Source: Pseudomaricurvus sp. HS19
Lineage (GTDB): Bacteria; Pseudomonadota; Gammaproteobacteria; Pseudomonadales; Cellvibrionaceae
Direction: 5' to 3'
Assembly (NCBI RefSeq): GCF_009857815.1
Contig: NZ_WVVW01000001.1
Location: 992,001-1,056,000, forward strand
DNA: 64,000 bases
In this document: piece by piece, positions 25,319 to 33,881 of the stretch
How the letters are laid out: every line of letters begins with the position of its first letter
Position numbering within the stretch: the first letter of the stretch is position 1
Program-made: the position numbers and the translations under genes
The notes under the pieces: model-generated
What the model was told of the DNA's origin: nothing
Databases searched by the model: none
The model's input: only the letters and a program-made list of their open reading frames with translations

Positions 25319-26179
25319 ATGACTCACGCCCCCGTTGCCCTTATCACCGGTGCCAGCTCCGGCATTGGCCTCGCCGCCGCCAAAGCCCTGGCCGCACAAG
25401 GCTGGAAGATTATTGCCACCGGTCGCAACCCGGAACGTTGCGCAGCCGCCAGGGAGCAAATTATTGCTGCCTCCAGCAGCGGTGACGTCACCATGATCAC
25501 AGGCAACCTGGCACTGCTGGCAGAGGCTCGACGCATCGCGACTGAAGTACAACAGCTCACCGATCGCCTCAACCTGCTGGCCAATAACGCCGGCGGCATG
25601 GCAAAAGAGAAGGTCATCACCAGTGAAGGCCTGGAAGAGAATTTTGCGGCGAACCACCTCGGCCACTTTGTGTTGACCCGTGAGCTTCTGCCACTGCTGC
25701 AAAAGACTGCCGCGGCGTCAGGGCCCGGTTCTGTGCGCGTTATCAACACCGCATCGGATGCGGGTGAAATGATCCCGGGCTTTAACCTGGAAGATATGCA
25801 AAACCTGCAAAACTGGAACTACGGTATGGCGTACTGCACCGGCAAGCTGGCCAATGTGCTGTTTACCAAAGCGCTGGGCAAGCGGGTCAAAAAGGATGGC
25901 ATCGTCGTACACGCTTTCCACCCCGGCATTGTGGACTCGCACTTTTTTGACTGCTTTGATGCCGATGCCAAGGCCCAGGTGGCTGCCAAGGGGATGCAGT
26001 CGACGGAGGAAGGGGCCAGTACCCTGATATGGCTGGCCACCAGCGCGGAGGCACAGGAAAATGGCGGCTACTTTGCGAACTCCGCACCACGCGAACCGCA
26101 CCCGTGGGCCAGTGATGAAACCATTGTGGAGCGTTTCTGGCTGGAGAGCGAAAAACTGGTGGCGAGTGCGGAAAACTGA
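25319..26179 (+). CDS. Short-chain dehydrogenase (retinol-dehydrogenase-like)
   Basis: A 286-residue SDR with TGASSGIGLAAAKALAAQGW at the N-terminus and NNAGG (LLANNAGGMAKEK). The catalytic tyrosine lies in YCTGKLANVLFTKAL, where Y-x3-K reads YCTGK. The LEENFAANHLGHFVLTREL segment is typical of the WWOX/retinol-dehydrogenase-like SDR branch. AGGAG lies at good distance from the ATG. It follows the SDR-VOC pair by 41 bases, probably in one operon. Confidence 0.9.
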   Translation: MTHAPVALITGASSGIGLAAAKALAAQGWKIIATGRNPERCAAAREQIIAASSSGDVTMITGNLALLAEARRIATEVQQLTDRLNLLANNAGGMAKEKVITSEGLEENFAANHLGHFVLTRELLPLLQKTAAASGPGSVRVINTASDAGEMIPGFNLEDMQNLQNWNYGMAYCTGKLANVLFTKALGKRVKKDGIVVHAFHPGIVDSHFFDCFDADAKAQVAAKGMQSTEEGASTLIWLATSAEAQENGGYFANSAPREPHPWASDETIVERFWLESEKLVASAEN

Positions 26180-26216
26180 GACCGATTCGCGCACTCCACC
26201 AGGATGGGGTAAAAGT

Positions 26217-27029
26217 CTATTTTGCCCCGTCTTCACCAAAAATGGCTTTAGTGACCTGATCAATGGCGAGAATACGCCCGCGACGGGCCGCCGCTGACAT
26301 CGGCAGGTAGCCCGCCTCATCATCCGCCAGACCCCAGTTGTGCACCGGACCGTGTGGCAGACGCTCCAATCCAACCCTCGCCACATCCTCCGGTCGTGCC
26401 AGGTTCGGCGGCACTGGCTGGCCGGTTTTGGCCAGGGTTTCCCGGAACGCCGGCGTATCGGTCTGGCCGAGGATAAGATTCAACACATCCACACCGTGAG
26501 GTTGCAGCTCCGCCCACAGCCCTTCACCAAAGTTGAGGTCAAACGCCTTGGTGGCGGAATAAACTGCCATAAAGCTGGAGCCACCGTAGCAGGCACCGGA
26601 TCCCACCAGAATGATGCCGCCGCGCTTGCGTTCGCGCATCTGGCTGCCGAAGTGGTGACAGCAACGCACCACGTTCATCACGTTGCGATTCACCTGCCCC
26701 ACCCAGGCATCCAGTGACGAGTCGAGGAAACGGGTATTGGTGCTGTCGGCGCCGGCATTGCTGATAAACAGCCCCAACTCGCGCTCGCCCACCACTGCCT
26801 GGATCTGCTCCAGTGCATCGGTGGCCGAGAGATCCACACTGGCGGCGACGGTTTCGATACCAAATTCGCGGCCCAGCTCCTGTGCCAGTGCCTGCAGCGG
26901 CGCGTCACGACGGGCGAGCAGTATGCAGTTGATACCTGCCGCTGCGACCTGCCTTGCAAAGGCGCTGCCGGTGCCTTCCGACGCACCGGCGATCAGGGCC
27001 CAGGGGCCATAGCGTTCATTCAGGTTCAT
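26217..27029 (-). CDS. Short-chain dehydrogenase/reductase
   Basis: A 270-residue SDR whose cofactor motif reads AGASEGTG instead of TGASSGIG. The catalytic serine is near VGSGACYGG and Y-x3-K is YSATK. It resembles the SDR at 24085 in its first 40 residues and domain plan, suggesting old paralogues. The ATG follows GAGGAA at good distance. It converges with the SDR at 25319 and diverges from the NTF2-like gene. Confidence 0.9.
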   Translation of the reverse strand: MNLNERYGPWALIAGASEGTGSAFARQVAAAGINCILLARRDAPLQALAQELGREFGIETVAASVDLSATDALEQIQAVVGERELGLFISNAGADSTNTRFLDSSLDAWVGQVNRNVMNVVRCCHHFGSQMRERKRGGIILVGSGACYGGSSFMAVYSATKAFDLNFGEGLWAELQPHGVDVLNLILGQTDTPAFRETLAKTGQPVPPNLARPEDVARVGLERLPHGPVHNWGLADDEAGYLPMSAAARRGRILAIDQVTKAIFGEDGAK

Positions 27030-27119
27030 GCTTGTTCCTCAATTATTGTGTAGGCAGGTGGCCGATCATAATCTCATACTCACATAACAACAGAACAGCA
27101 AGCACAGCGGAGACCACCC

Positions 27120-27620
27120 ATGACCGACACCACCGTCCTGGCCGACAAGCAGGCCATTACCGAACTCATGTATCGCTACTGCCGTGCGGTTGACCGGCTT
27201 GATACCGAACTTGGCCACAGCATCTGGCATCCGGGCAGCGTTGCTGACTACGACGATTTTTACCAGGGCGACGGGCCTGGCGTTATCGACCTGATCTGCG
27301 CCCAGCACGGACACCTGCTATGCCATACCCACCAGATGTCCAACATTCTCATTGAGGTGGATGGTGACAGCGCCGCCAGCGAAGCCTACATCACCGCCAC
27401 CCTGCGCCTGCAGCGCGGCGAGCAGCTGCAGCAGATGACCGTCTGGAGCCGCTATGTGGATCGCTGGTCAAAGCGCAATGGCCAGTGGGGGCTGGATAAA
27501 CGCATCGCCATTCGCGATTTCGATGAGATCCGCAACGTCACCGCCATGACTCAACCGACAGTCAGCCGCCGCGACCGCCGGGATCCCTCCTACGGCGCAC
27601 TAACCACAGGTCGGGCTTAG
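27120..27620 (+). CDS. NTF2/SnoaL-like protein
   Basis: A 166-residue member of the SnoaL-like/NTF2 superfamily, starting DKQAITELMYRYCRAVDRLD and with HTHQMSNILIEVDGDSAASEAYI and WSRYVDRWSKRNGQWG. This fold is used by small lyases, isomerases and dioxygenase beta subunits. Together with the divergent SDR and the MaoC-like gene it suggests a small catabolic or detoxifying set for an aromatic, steroid or lipid-like compound. The substrate is unknown. Confidence 0.88.
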   Translation: MTDTTVLADKQAITELMYRYCRAVDRLDTELGHSIWHPGSVADYDDFYQGDGPGVIDLICAQHGHLLCHTHQMSNILIEVDGDSAASEAYITATLRLQRGEQLQQMTVWSRYVDRWSKRNGQWGLDKRIAIRDFDEIRNVTAMTQPTVSRRDRRDPSYGALTTGRA

Positions 27621-27678
27621 AGATCGGACCATGGCGATTTACAATGGCCGCCATTTTTCAGCCGGGGGAACCGCAAAC

Positions 27679-28131
27679 GTGAGCACATTGCATTACTGGG
27701 ACGATCTGATCCCGGGGAGTCGCGTCAAGCTGGGCGACTATTTTCTCAGCCGCGACGAGATCATTGATTTCGCAGGCAAGTACGACCCACTGCCCTTCCA
27801 CCTTGACGAGGAGGCCGCCCGCCAGTCCCCCATCGGCGTGCTCTGCGCCAGTGGCATCCACACCATGGCCATACTGCAACGGCTGACGGTGGAGTCCTGG
27901 TTTTCCCGCATGCACATCGTGGTGGGGATGGGAGTGGACAAACTGAAGTTCATACTGCCTGTATTGCCGGACGAATCCCTCACCGGCCATGTCGAGGTCT
28001 TGCGCCAGATGCGGCTGCCCAACCAGAGTGATCGCGGCGCTGTGATTTATCGTGCAGAAGCCTATAATCCCCGGGGTGAAATGGTGGCCTCCATGCAGGG
28101 CACCATACTGGTGTTGCGCAACCCCAACTGA
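27679..28131 (+). CDS. MaoC-like hydratase/dehydratase
   Basis: About 150 residues with a hot-dog hydratase pattern: the conserved FAGKYDPLPFHLDEEAAR is the D-x-N/L-P-x-H active-site segment with its Asp-His pair. The start is probably the GTG at 27679 (STLHYWDDLIPGSRV), preceded by GGGGGA; an ATG at 27631 would add 16 residues not usual in the family. Such enzymes hydrate enoyl-CoA or related thioesters. It lies 58 bases after the NTF2-like gene. Confidence 0.85.
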   Translation: MSTLHYWDDLIPGSRVKLGDYFLSRDEIIDFAGKYDPLPFHLDEEAARQSPIGVLCASGIHTMAILQRLTVESWFSRMHIVVGMGVDKLKFILPVLPDESLTGHVEVLRQMRLPNQSDRGAVIYRAEAYNPRGEMVASMQGTILVLRNPN

Positions 28132-28142
28132 CGGACCCAACC

Positions 28143-28466
28143 ATGACCTTCTCCCGCATCAGCTGTCAGCAGGCAGCCCAGCTCATTAACGACCAGGAGT
28201 GCCAGCTGCTGGATATCCGCGACAAGATGTCCTATCTCAACGGCCACCCGCAGGGGGCCCGGCACCTGGACAATGACAACTTCAGCCAGTTTCTCGCCGC
28301 CGCCGACAAGCAGGCACCGACACTGGTGTTCTGCTATCACGGCAACAGCAGCCAGCAGGTAGCCGCGGTTCTGGCCCAGCAGGGCTTTGGCCAGGTCTAC
28401 AGTGTGGACGGCGGTGCCGAACTGTGGCGCCAGCAGTTCCCCGACGCCACTGTCAAAGGCAGCTAA
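28143..28466 (+). CDS. glpE: Thiosulfate sulfurtransferase GlpE (rhodanese)
   Basis: A 107-residue single-domain rhodanese transferring sulfur from thiosulfate to cyanide or thioredoxin. The catalytic loop VFCYHGNSSQQVAAVL contains the active cysteine (C-Y-H-G-N-S-S), typical of GlpE. It stands 11 bases after the MaoC-like gene and 22 bases before the DTW gene. Confidence 0.93.
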   Translation: MTFSRISCQQAAQLINDQECQLLDIRDKMSYLNGHPQGARHLDNDNFSQFLAAADKQAPTLVFCYHGNSSQQVAAVLAQQGFGQVYSVDGGAELWRQQFPDATVKGS

Positions 28467-28488
28467 CCCGCCGGACTCGCTACACCCC

Positions 28489-29253
28489 ATGCAACCATCC
28501 ATCACTTTCCCCCCGCACTGCGTGGACCAACTGCGCCTGCAATGCGAGCGGGAATCCACCCGTGAATTCAAGGCCCGGGGCTATTTGCTGCAGCGCTGCC
28601 CCCAATGCCGGCTCGCGGCGCGCACCTGTGTCTGCCAATGGCGTTCACCAGCGCAATGCAATACCGAGTTTGTGTTGCTGATGCACCGCGATGAAGTGTT
28701 CAAACCCACCAATACCGGCCGCCTGATCGCCGATCTCTTCCCCGGGCAGTGCCACGCTTTTGCCTGGAGCCGGCTGGAGCCACCGGCGGAGTTGCTGGCG
28801 CTGCTGGCGGACCCGGGACGCCATTGCCAGATCCTGTTTCCCGCTGCAGAAGGCGAGACCCGGCCCGTGGAAAGTCAGCCCACCACGCAGCCCGGCAAGA
28901 TCCCCACTGTCGTCGTACTCGACGGCACCTGGAAACAGGCCCGCAAAATGGCCAAACACAGTAAGTGGCTGGCCGGATTGCCCCTGCTGAATCCCTCCAG
29001 CAGCGTGGACAATAAGATCCGTAAGCTGGGCAATTACCGCATACGGCAGGCCTGCGACAACAGTCGGCTGGCCACAGCAGAAGCCGCTGCCCTGGTGCTC
29101 GCCGCCGCTGACGAGGTCTCTGCTGCTAACCACCTGCTGGATTATTTCGACGTATTCAACGAGCACTACGTCGCCACCCGTATGAATCGTCAGCCACAGA
29201 CGCTGGCCGCCCACAGCAACCTTCAGGAACACGCACTTTCTCAGGCAGGCTAA
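28489..29253 (+). CDS. DTW-domain tRNA-uridine aminocarboxypropyltransferase
   Basis: A 254-residue DTW-domain protein. E. coli relatives (TapT/YfiP type) attach the 3-amino-3-carboxypropyl group of SAM to U47 of tRNAs (acp3U). An N-terminal zinc-like cysteine cluster is visible (RCPQCRLAARTCVCQW). The core motif reads VVLDGTWKQARKM, with DGTW for DTW, as in many members. I chose the ATG at 28489 over an upstream frame that overlaps glpE. Confidence 0.9.
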   Translation: MQPSITFPPHCVDQLRLQCERESTREFKARGYLLQRCPQCRLAARTCVCQWRSPAQCNTEFVLLMHRDEVFKPTNTGRLIADLFPGQCHAFAWSRLEPPAELLALLADPGRHCQILFPAAEGETRPVESQPTTQPGKIPTVVVLDGTWKQARKMAKHSKWLAGLPLLNPSSSVDNKIRKLGNYRIRQACDNSRLATAEAAALVLAAADEVSAANHLLDYFDVFNEHYVATRMNRQPQTLAAHSNLQEHALSQAG

Positions 29254-29277
29254 CTCATAACTGCGAGGTGTCAGGGC

Positions 29278-29652
29278 ATGAAACTGAATTATCAGACCCA
29301 ATCGCCGGACCTGTTACACATTCCCGCGCTGGTACTCAGAAACCTGCGCGGCTGGCGCATCGAGATGCACCTGCGCCCCAACGACGACCACAGCTACTCT
29401 CTGATTGCCCTCTCCGGCATCGACAACTGGCCGGCGGAACTCTGCAAGGCCCAGGGACCCTACGAAACCCGTGACCAGGGCGTGGCAGCGCGCAGCGCCA
29501 TCGTCAATCAGCTGTTGGCAAAAGGATTCCAGCTACTGGAAAACTCCGGCAGCATCTGGGTGGTACAGGTACAGAGAATGATCCGCAGCCTGCGTGACCA
29601 ACGTACCGTCAACCGGGGCAACTACCAATTTCACCCGGATGATGTACTCTGA
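29278..29652 (+). CDS. Conserved hypothetical protein, 124 aa
   Basis: A soluble basic protein with no signal peptide (MKLNYQTQSPDLLHIPALVL). I do not recognise the family. A G-x-GVAARSAIVNQLLAKGFQLLE stretch forms a likely amphipathic helix. It sits 24 bases after the DTW gene and is probably cotranscribed with it. Confidence 0.7.
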   Translation: MKLNYQTQSPDLLHIPALVLRNLRGWRIEMHLRPNDDHSYSLIALSGIDNWPAELCKAQGPYETRDQGVAARSAIVNQLLAKGFQLLENSGSIWVVQVQRMIRSLRDQRTVNRGNYQFHPDDVL

Positions 29653-29693
29653 GCAGCCAAGATCAGGCCCCGACTGCTCCGCACTGAACACCT

Positions 29694-30074
29694 ATGACCG
29701 CTACCTCCCCACAGAGAGCCCTGATTATCATGGCTCACGGCAGCCGCAGGGCTGCAGCCAACGAAGAGTTTTTCCAACTGGTCGCGCAGGTCGCCGCCAG
29801 CGCCACGGGCTACCAGCTGGTACGCCCCGCCCTGCTGGAACAGGCACCGCCAACACTGCTGCAGGCCTGTCACGAGTTACCGGAGAGCGTGACGGAGATC
29901 GACGTCTACCCCCTGTTCTTTAACCAGGGTCGACATGTGGAAAAGGACATTCCAGCCCAGGTTGCGGAAGTACTGGATGCGTTTCCCGGCCGCCAGGTGC
30001 GGCTGCTTGAATACTTTGGCAGCAGTGCCGGCCTGGCAAACCTCATCGGCGAACACCTCTCCAGCCAGCGCTGA
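29694..30074 (+). CDS. CbiX/SirB-like chelatase domain protein
   Basis: A 126-residue single-domain member of the CbiX/sirohydrochlorin chelatase family, which inserts Co2+ or Fe2+ into tetrapyrroles. The first metal-binding histidine is in IIMAHGSRRAAANEEF, and a second candidate, IDVYPLFFNQGRHVEKDIP, carries H-V-E. One domain is the small form that acts as a homodimer. The neighbours give no cobalamin context, so siroheme metallation is equally likely. Confidence 0.85.
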   Translation: MTATSPQRALIIMAHGSRRAAANEEFFQLVAQVAASATGYQLVRPALLEQAPPTLLQACHELPESVTEIDVYPLFFNQGRHVEKDIPAQVAEVLDAFPGRQVRLLEYFGSSAGLANLIGEHLSSQR

Positions 30075-30132
30075 CAACATGACGCCAATTACTGCGGCCT
30101 TGACTGTCATCAACTCTTCACAAATATACGGA

Positions 30133-30160
30133 TTCCCATATATACGTTTTTTCGTATAAT
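30133..30160 (+). promoter_or_regulatory. ars operon promoter with overlapping ArsR operator
   Basis: A TTCCCA -35-like hexamer (30133-30138), a 16-base spacer and a perfect TATAAT (30155-30160) lie before arsR. The inverted repeat ATACG-N6-CGTAT (30142-30157) overlaps the -10 box, and another TATACG lies at 30125-30130. ArsR repressors bind such ATACG-type palindromes and block polymerase until As(III) binds. Confidence 0.65.
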
Positions 30161-30185
30161 CCTCCCAACCCAAAGCGGGAGTGGA

Positions 30186-30533
30186 ATGATGAACCCGACA
30201 GCCTTTTTCAAATCCCTGGCAGACGAGACCCGGCTGCAGAGCCTGTTGCTGATCCTGCATGAGGGAGAACTGTGTGTCTGTGAACTGACTGCGGCCCTGC
30301 AGGAACACCAGCCAAAGATTTCCCGCCACCTGGCGCAACTGAAAAAGACCGGCGTACTGAGCGACCGTCGTCAGGGGCAGTGGGTATTTTACCGGCTCGA
30401 TCCACAGCTGCCCGACTGGGCCGCGCAGGTATTGCACACCACCGCCGCCGACAATGGCGCTGTTATCGAGGATGCCATGAATCGCCTGCGGCACATGGGA
30501 GAGCGCCCGGAACGCACCCGCGCCTGCTGCTGA
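30186..30533 (+). CDS. arsR: ArsR-type arsenic-responsive repressor
   Basis: A 115-residue ArsR/SmtB winged-helix repressor. The As(III)-binding motif ELCVCEL (about residues 29-35) is in the usual place in the recognition-helix region, and the C-terminus ends in a further Cys pair (TRACC). The helix-turn-helix is HQPKISRHLAQLKKTGVLSDR. It is the first gene of the ars operon, behind the promoter at 30133-30160. Confidence 0.94.
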   Translation: MMNPTAFFKSLADETRLQSLLLILHEGELCVCELTAALQEHQPKISRHLAQLKKTGVLSDRRQGQWVFYRLDPQLPDWAAQVLHTTAADNGAVIEDAMNRLRHMGERPERTRACC

Positions 30534-30566
30534 CGGCGCGACGACAACGCGACAAGGAAAGACAAG

Positions 30567-31586
30567 ATGGGAATCTTTGAACGTTACCTGAGCCTCTGGG
30601 TGGCCCTTTGCATCGGTGCCGGGGTACTGCTGGGCAATCTGGCACCACAGCAGTTCGCGGCCATCGCTACGCTGGAGTGGGCACACGTCAACCTGGTGGT
30701 GGCCGTACTCATCTGGGTCATGATCTACCCGATGATGGTGCAGGTAGATTTTTCGGCCATCAAAAATATTGGCCGCCGTCCCAAAGGACTGCTGCTGACA
30801 CTGGCCATTAACTGGCTGATCAAACCCTTTACCATGGCGGCGCTGGGCTGGCTCTTTTTCCGCGTACTGTTTGCCCCTTGGGTGGATCCACAGACCGCCA
30901 GCGAATACATTGCCGGCATGATCCTGCTGGGGGTGGCCCCCTGCACCGCCATGGTGTTTGTCTGGAGCCAGCTCACCAAAGGCGACCCCAACTACACCCT
31001 GGTACAGGTTTCGGTTAATGACCTGATTATGATCTTCGCCTTTGCCCCCATTGCCGCATTCCTGCTGGGCGTCAGTGACATTCACGTGCCCTGGGAAACA
31101 CTGCTTCTGTCAGTTGTCCTCTATGTGGTACTACCCCTGCTGGCAGGCGTTGCCACCCGTGCCCTGTTGCACCGCTACCGCAGCGACGCGGCCATCGCCA
31201 CCCTGCTGCAAACCCTCAAGCCCTGGTCCATTATCGGCCTGCTGGGCACAGTGGTACTGCTGTTCGGCTTTCAGGCACAGACCATCCTGCAGCAACCGCA
31301 GGCCATCGTACTGATTGCCATTCCGTTGCTGCTGCAGACCTACGGCATCTTTGCCATCGCTTACAGCGCTGCCCGCTGGCTGAAATTGCCACACGCCGTG
31401 GCCGCGCCCGCCTGCATGATCGGCACCTCCAACTTTTTTGAGCTGGCAGTGGCAGTCGCCATCTCCCTGTTTGGCCTGCACTCCGGTGCGGCGCTGGCCA
31501 CCGTTGTCGGGGTGCTGGTAGAAGTGCCGGTGATGCTGTCACTGGTGGCCTTCGCCAACCGCACCCGCCACTGGTTTGGTAACTGA
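30567..31586 (+). CDS. acr3: Acr3-type arsenite efflux permease
   Basis: A 339-residue membrane protein of the BART/Acr3 family, with about ten hydrophobic segments. It exports As(OH)3. The conserved cysteine in helix 4 lies in [23 protein letters not shown], and the second family motif [15 protein letters not shown] closes the protein. GAAAGACAAGATG gives a plausible start. It begins 33 bases after arsR. Confidence 0.95.
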   Translation: MGIFERYLSLWVALCIGAGVLLGNLAPQQFAAIATLEWAHVNLVVAVLIWVMIYPMMVQVDFSAIKNIGRRPKGLLLTLAINWLIKPFTMAALGWLFFRVLFAPWVDPQTASEYIAGMILLGVAPCTAMVFVWSQLTKGDPNYTLVQVSVNDLIMIFAFAPIAAFLLGVSDIHVPWETLLLSVVLYVVLPLLAGVATRALLHRYRSDAAIATLLQTLKPWSIIGLLGTVVLLFGFQAQTILQQPQAIVLIAIPLLLQTYGIFAIAYSAARWLKLPHAVAAPACMIGTSNFFELAVAVAISLFGLHSGAALATVVGVLVEVPVMLSLVAFANRTRHWFGN

Positions 31587-31587
31587 T

Positions 31588-32580
31588 ATGTTAGGAATAT
31601 TTACGGATCTTGCCGACTGGGTTGTCTACCAACTGCTGGCGCTGGACGCCGGCAGCAAGCTGGGCAGCGCCCTGCACTTCTTTGTGGAGGATGTGAGCAA
31701 GATCTTCGCCCTGCTGCTGGTGATGATCTATGTCATCGCCCTGCTGCGCGCCTCGCTGAATGTGGAAAAAGTGCGTGACTACCTCAGCGGTCGTCACCGT
31801 GCCCTCGGCTACCTGATGGGCTCTGTATTTGGTGCGATTACCCCCTTCTGCTCCTGCTCCAGCATTCCGGTATTTCTCGGTTTTACCTCGGCCGGTATTC
31901 CGGTGGGTATCACCATGGCGTTTCTGCTCACCTCACCGCTGATAAACGAAGTGGCGGTGCTGTTGCTGCTCAGCCTGCTGGGCTGGAAGTTCACACTGCT
32001 CTACATTCTGGTGGGCATGCTGGTAGGTATAGCCGGCGGCCTGCTCCTGGACCTCATAAAGGCGGAACGCTGGCTACAATCATTCGCTGCCGAAGCACTG
32101 CAACGTGCTCGCAGTGGCAACGCCGTAACTACTACTATCGACGCAGAAGCGCTCTCCCTGCAACAGCGTCACGAGTTTGCCCGGGATGAAACCCTGGATA
32201 TTTTCAGTCGCGTCTGGAAGTGGGTCATCATCGGTGTCGGCCTGGGCGCTGCCCTGCACGGCTTTGTACCGGAAGGCTGGATCGAGAACTATCTGGGCCA
32301 GGGCCAATGGTGGTCGGTGCCGGCGGCGGTAGTATTGGGGATTCCCCTCTACTCCAACGCCACCGGAGTCATTCCTGTCATGGAAAGCCTGATTCTCAAA
32401 GGGCTCCCCATCGGCACCACACTGGCTTTCTGCATGAGTACCGTAGCTGCCAGTTTTCCGGAATTTATCCTGCTCAAGCAAGTGATGCAGTGGCGCCTGC
32501 TGGCGATACTGTTTGCACTGCTGTTAACAGCCTTCACCATCGTTGGCTGGATCTTTAACGGACTGACTCCGTTTCTGTAA
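31588..32580 (+). CDS. ArsP-like / UPF0718 permease
   Basis: A 330-residue permease of the DUF318/UPF0718 family (COG0701), with about eight helices. The Cys pair in ITPFCSCSSIPVFLGF is the hallmark of this family, which includes ArsP exporters of trivalent organoarsenicals and other metal-linked permeases. Its place, one base after the acr3 stop and before a small thioredoxin, points to arsenic efflux, but the substrate is inferred. Confidence 0.9.
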   Translation: MLGIFTDLADWVVYQLLALDAGSKLGSALHFFVEDVSKIFALLLVMIYVIALLRASLNVEKVRDYLSGRHRALGYLMGSVFGAITPFCSCSSIPVFLGFTSAGIPVGITMAFLLTSPLINEVAVLLLLSLLGWKFTLLYILVGMLVGIAGGLLLDLIKAERWLQSFAAEALQRARSGNAVTTTIDAEALSLQQRHEFARDETLDIFSRVWKWVIIGVGLGAALHGFVPEGWIENYLGQGQWWSVPAAVVLGIPLYSNATGVIPVMESLILKGLPIGTTLAFCMSTVAASFPEFILLKQVMQWRLLAILFALLLTAFTIVGWIFNGLTPFL

Positions 32581-32600
32581 ATGCACACGAGGAACTCACC

Positions 32601-32840
32601 ATGCGAGAGATCAAAGTGTTAGGCAGCGGCTGTACCAAATGCACCAAAACCGCTGAATCCATCAGCAGAATTGCCGCCGAATTGGGCGTAGAGGCAAACA
32701 TCATCAAGGAGACCAGTCCGCAGGCGATGATGAGCTACGGCGTCATGAGCACACCGGCGGTGGTGGTGGACGAACAACTGGTACACAGCGGCTCCATTCC
32801 CCACCGTGAACAGATTGAAGGCTGGCTGCGCCAGCCCTGA
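32601..32840 (+). CDS. Small thioredoxin-fold protein
   Basis: A 79-residue single-domain thioredoxin-like protein with the C-x2-C site in GSGCTKCTKTAES (residues 11-14 of the motif) and a cis-proline site in VMSTPAVVVDE. Short proteins of this type often accompany UPF0718 permeases and are thought to handle the bound thiol or metal. GAGGAA precedes the ATG. Confidence 0.92.
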   Translation: MREIKVLGSGCTKCTKTAESISRIAAELGVEANIIKETSPQAMMSYGVMSTPAVVVDEQLVHSGSIPHREQIEGWLRQP

Positions 32841-32870
32841 CTTTTTCCCGGATCACTAACAGGACACATC

Positions 32871-33881
32871 ATGACTATCAAAGTGGGTATCAATGGCTTC
32901 GGCCGCATGGGACGGCTGGCTCTGCGCGCGGCCTTCGACTGGGACGACCTGGAGTTTGTACAGATCAATGATCCGGCAGGCGATGCCGCTACCCTCGCTC
33001 ACCTGCTCACCTTCGATTCGGTGCACGGCCGCTGGCATTACGACGCAGGTCACGACGGCGATGCCATCGTTATCAATGGCCAGCACATTGCCTGCACCCG
33101 GAACACGAGTATCGGCGACACGGACTGGTCCGGCTGCGATGTGGTGATTGAAGCCAGCGGCAAGATGAAAACCAAAGCGGTATTGCAGGCCTACCTGGAT
33201 CAGGGCGTGAAGCGTGTTGTGGTGACCGCCCCGGTAAAAGAAGATGGTGTGCTTAACGTGGTTATGGGTGTGAATCACCAACTCTACGACAAGGCTCAAC
33301 ACCGGATTGTCACCGCGGCATCCTGCACCACCAACTGCCTGGCGCCGGTGGTGAAAGTGATCCATGAGCAACTGGGCATTGTGCACGGTTCCATGACCAC
33401 CATCCACGACCTCACCAACACCCAGACCATTCTCGATGCGCCGCACAAGGACCTGCGCCGGGCCCGCGCCTGCGGCATGAGCCTGATCCCCACCACTACC
33501 GGGTCGGCTACTGCGATCACCCATATTTTTCCGGAACTGAAAGGCAAGCTGAATGGTCACGCCGTGCGTGTCCCCCTGGCCAATGCCTCCCTCACCGACT
33601 GTGTGTTTGAGGTGAGTCGCACCACCACCGCTGAAGAGGTAAACCAACTGCTGCAGGGCGCCGCCAACGGCGAACTCAAAGGCGTTCTCGGATTTGAAGA
33701 ACGACCGCTGGTCTCCATCGATTACAAGACCGATCCCCGCTCCAGCATTGTCGATGCCCTCTCCACCATGGTGGTCAATGGTACCCAGGTGAAACTCTAC
33801 GCCTGGTACGACAACGAATGGGGTTACGTCAATCGCACCATGGAACTGGCGCACATGGTAGGACGTGCCGACCAGATATGA
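32871..33881 (+). CDS. ArsJ-associated glyceraldehyde-3-phosphate dehydrogenase
   Basis: A 336-residue type I GAPDH. The NAD motif GFGRMGR is at residues 9-15, the catalytic cysteine (152) lies in [11 protein letters not shown], and WYDNEWGY is in the C-terminal part. In ars operons this enzyme uses arsenate in place of phosphate to make 1-arseno-3-phosphoglycerate, which the downstream ArsJ exports. Its stop overlaps the arsJ start (ATGA), fixing the link. Confidence 0.95.
   Translation: MTIKVGINGFGRMGRLALRAAFDWDDLEFVQINDPAGDAATLAHLLTFDSVHGRWHYDAGHDGDAIVINGQHIACTRNTSIGDTDWSGCDVVIEASGKMKTKAVLQAYLDQGVKRVVVTAPVKEDGVLNVVMGVNHQLYDKAQHRIVTAASCTTNCLAPVVKVIHEQLGIVHGSMTTIHDLTNTQTILDAPHKDLRRARACGMSLIPTTTGSATAITHIFPELKGKLNGHAVRVPLANASLTDCVFEVSRTTTAEEVNQLLQGAANGELKGVLGFEERPLVSIDYKTDPRSSIVDALSTMVVNGTQVKLYAWYDNEWGYVNRTMELAHMVGRADQI

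Noticed and set aside
29877-31085. 402-codon frame antisense to cbiX, arsR and acr3
   Set aside because: It crosses three solid genes and their promoter; no initiation signal or domain.
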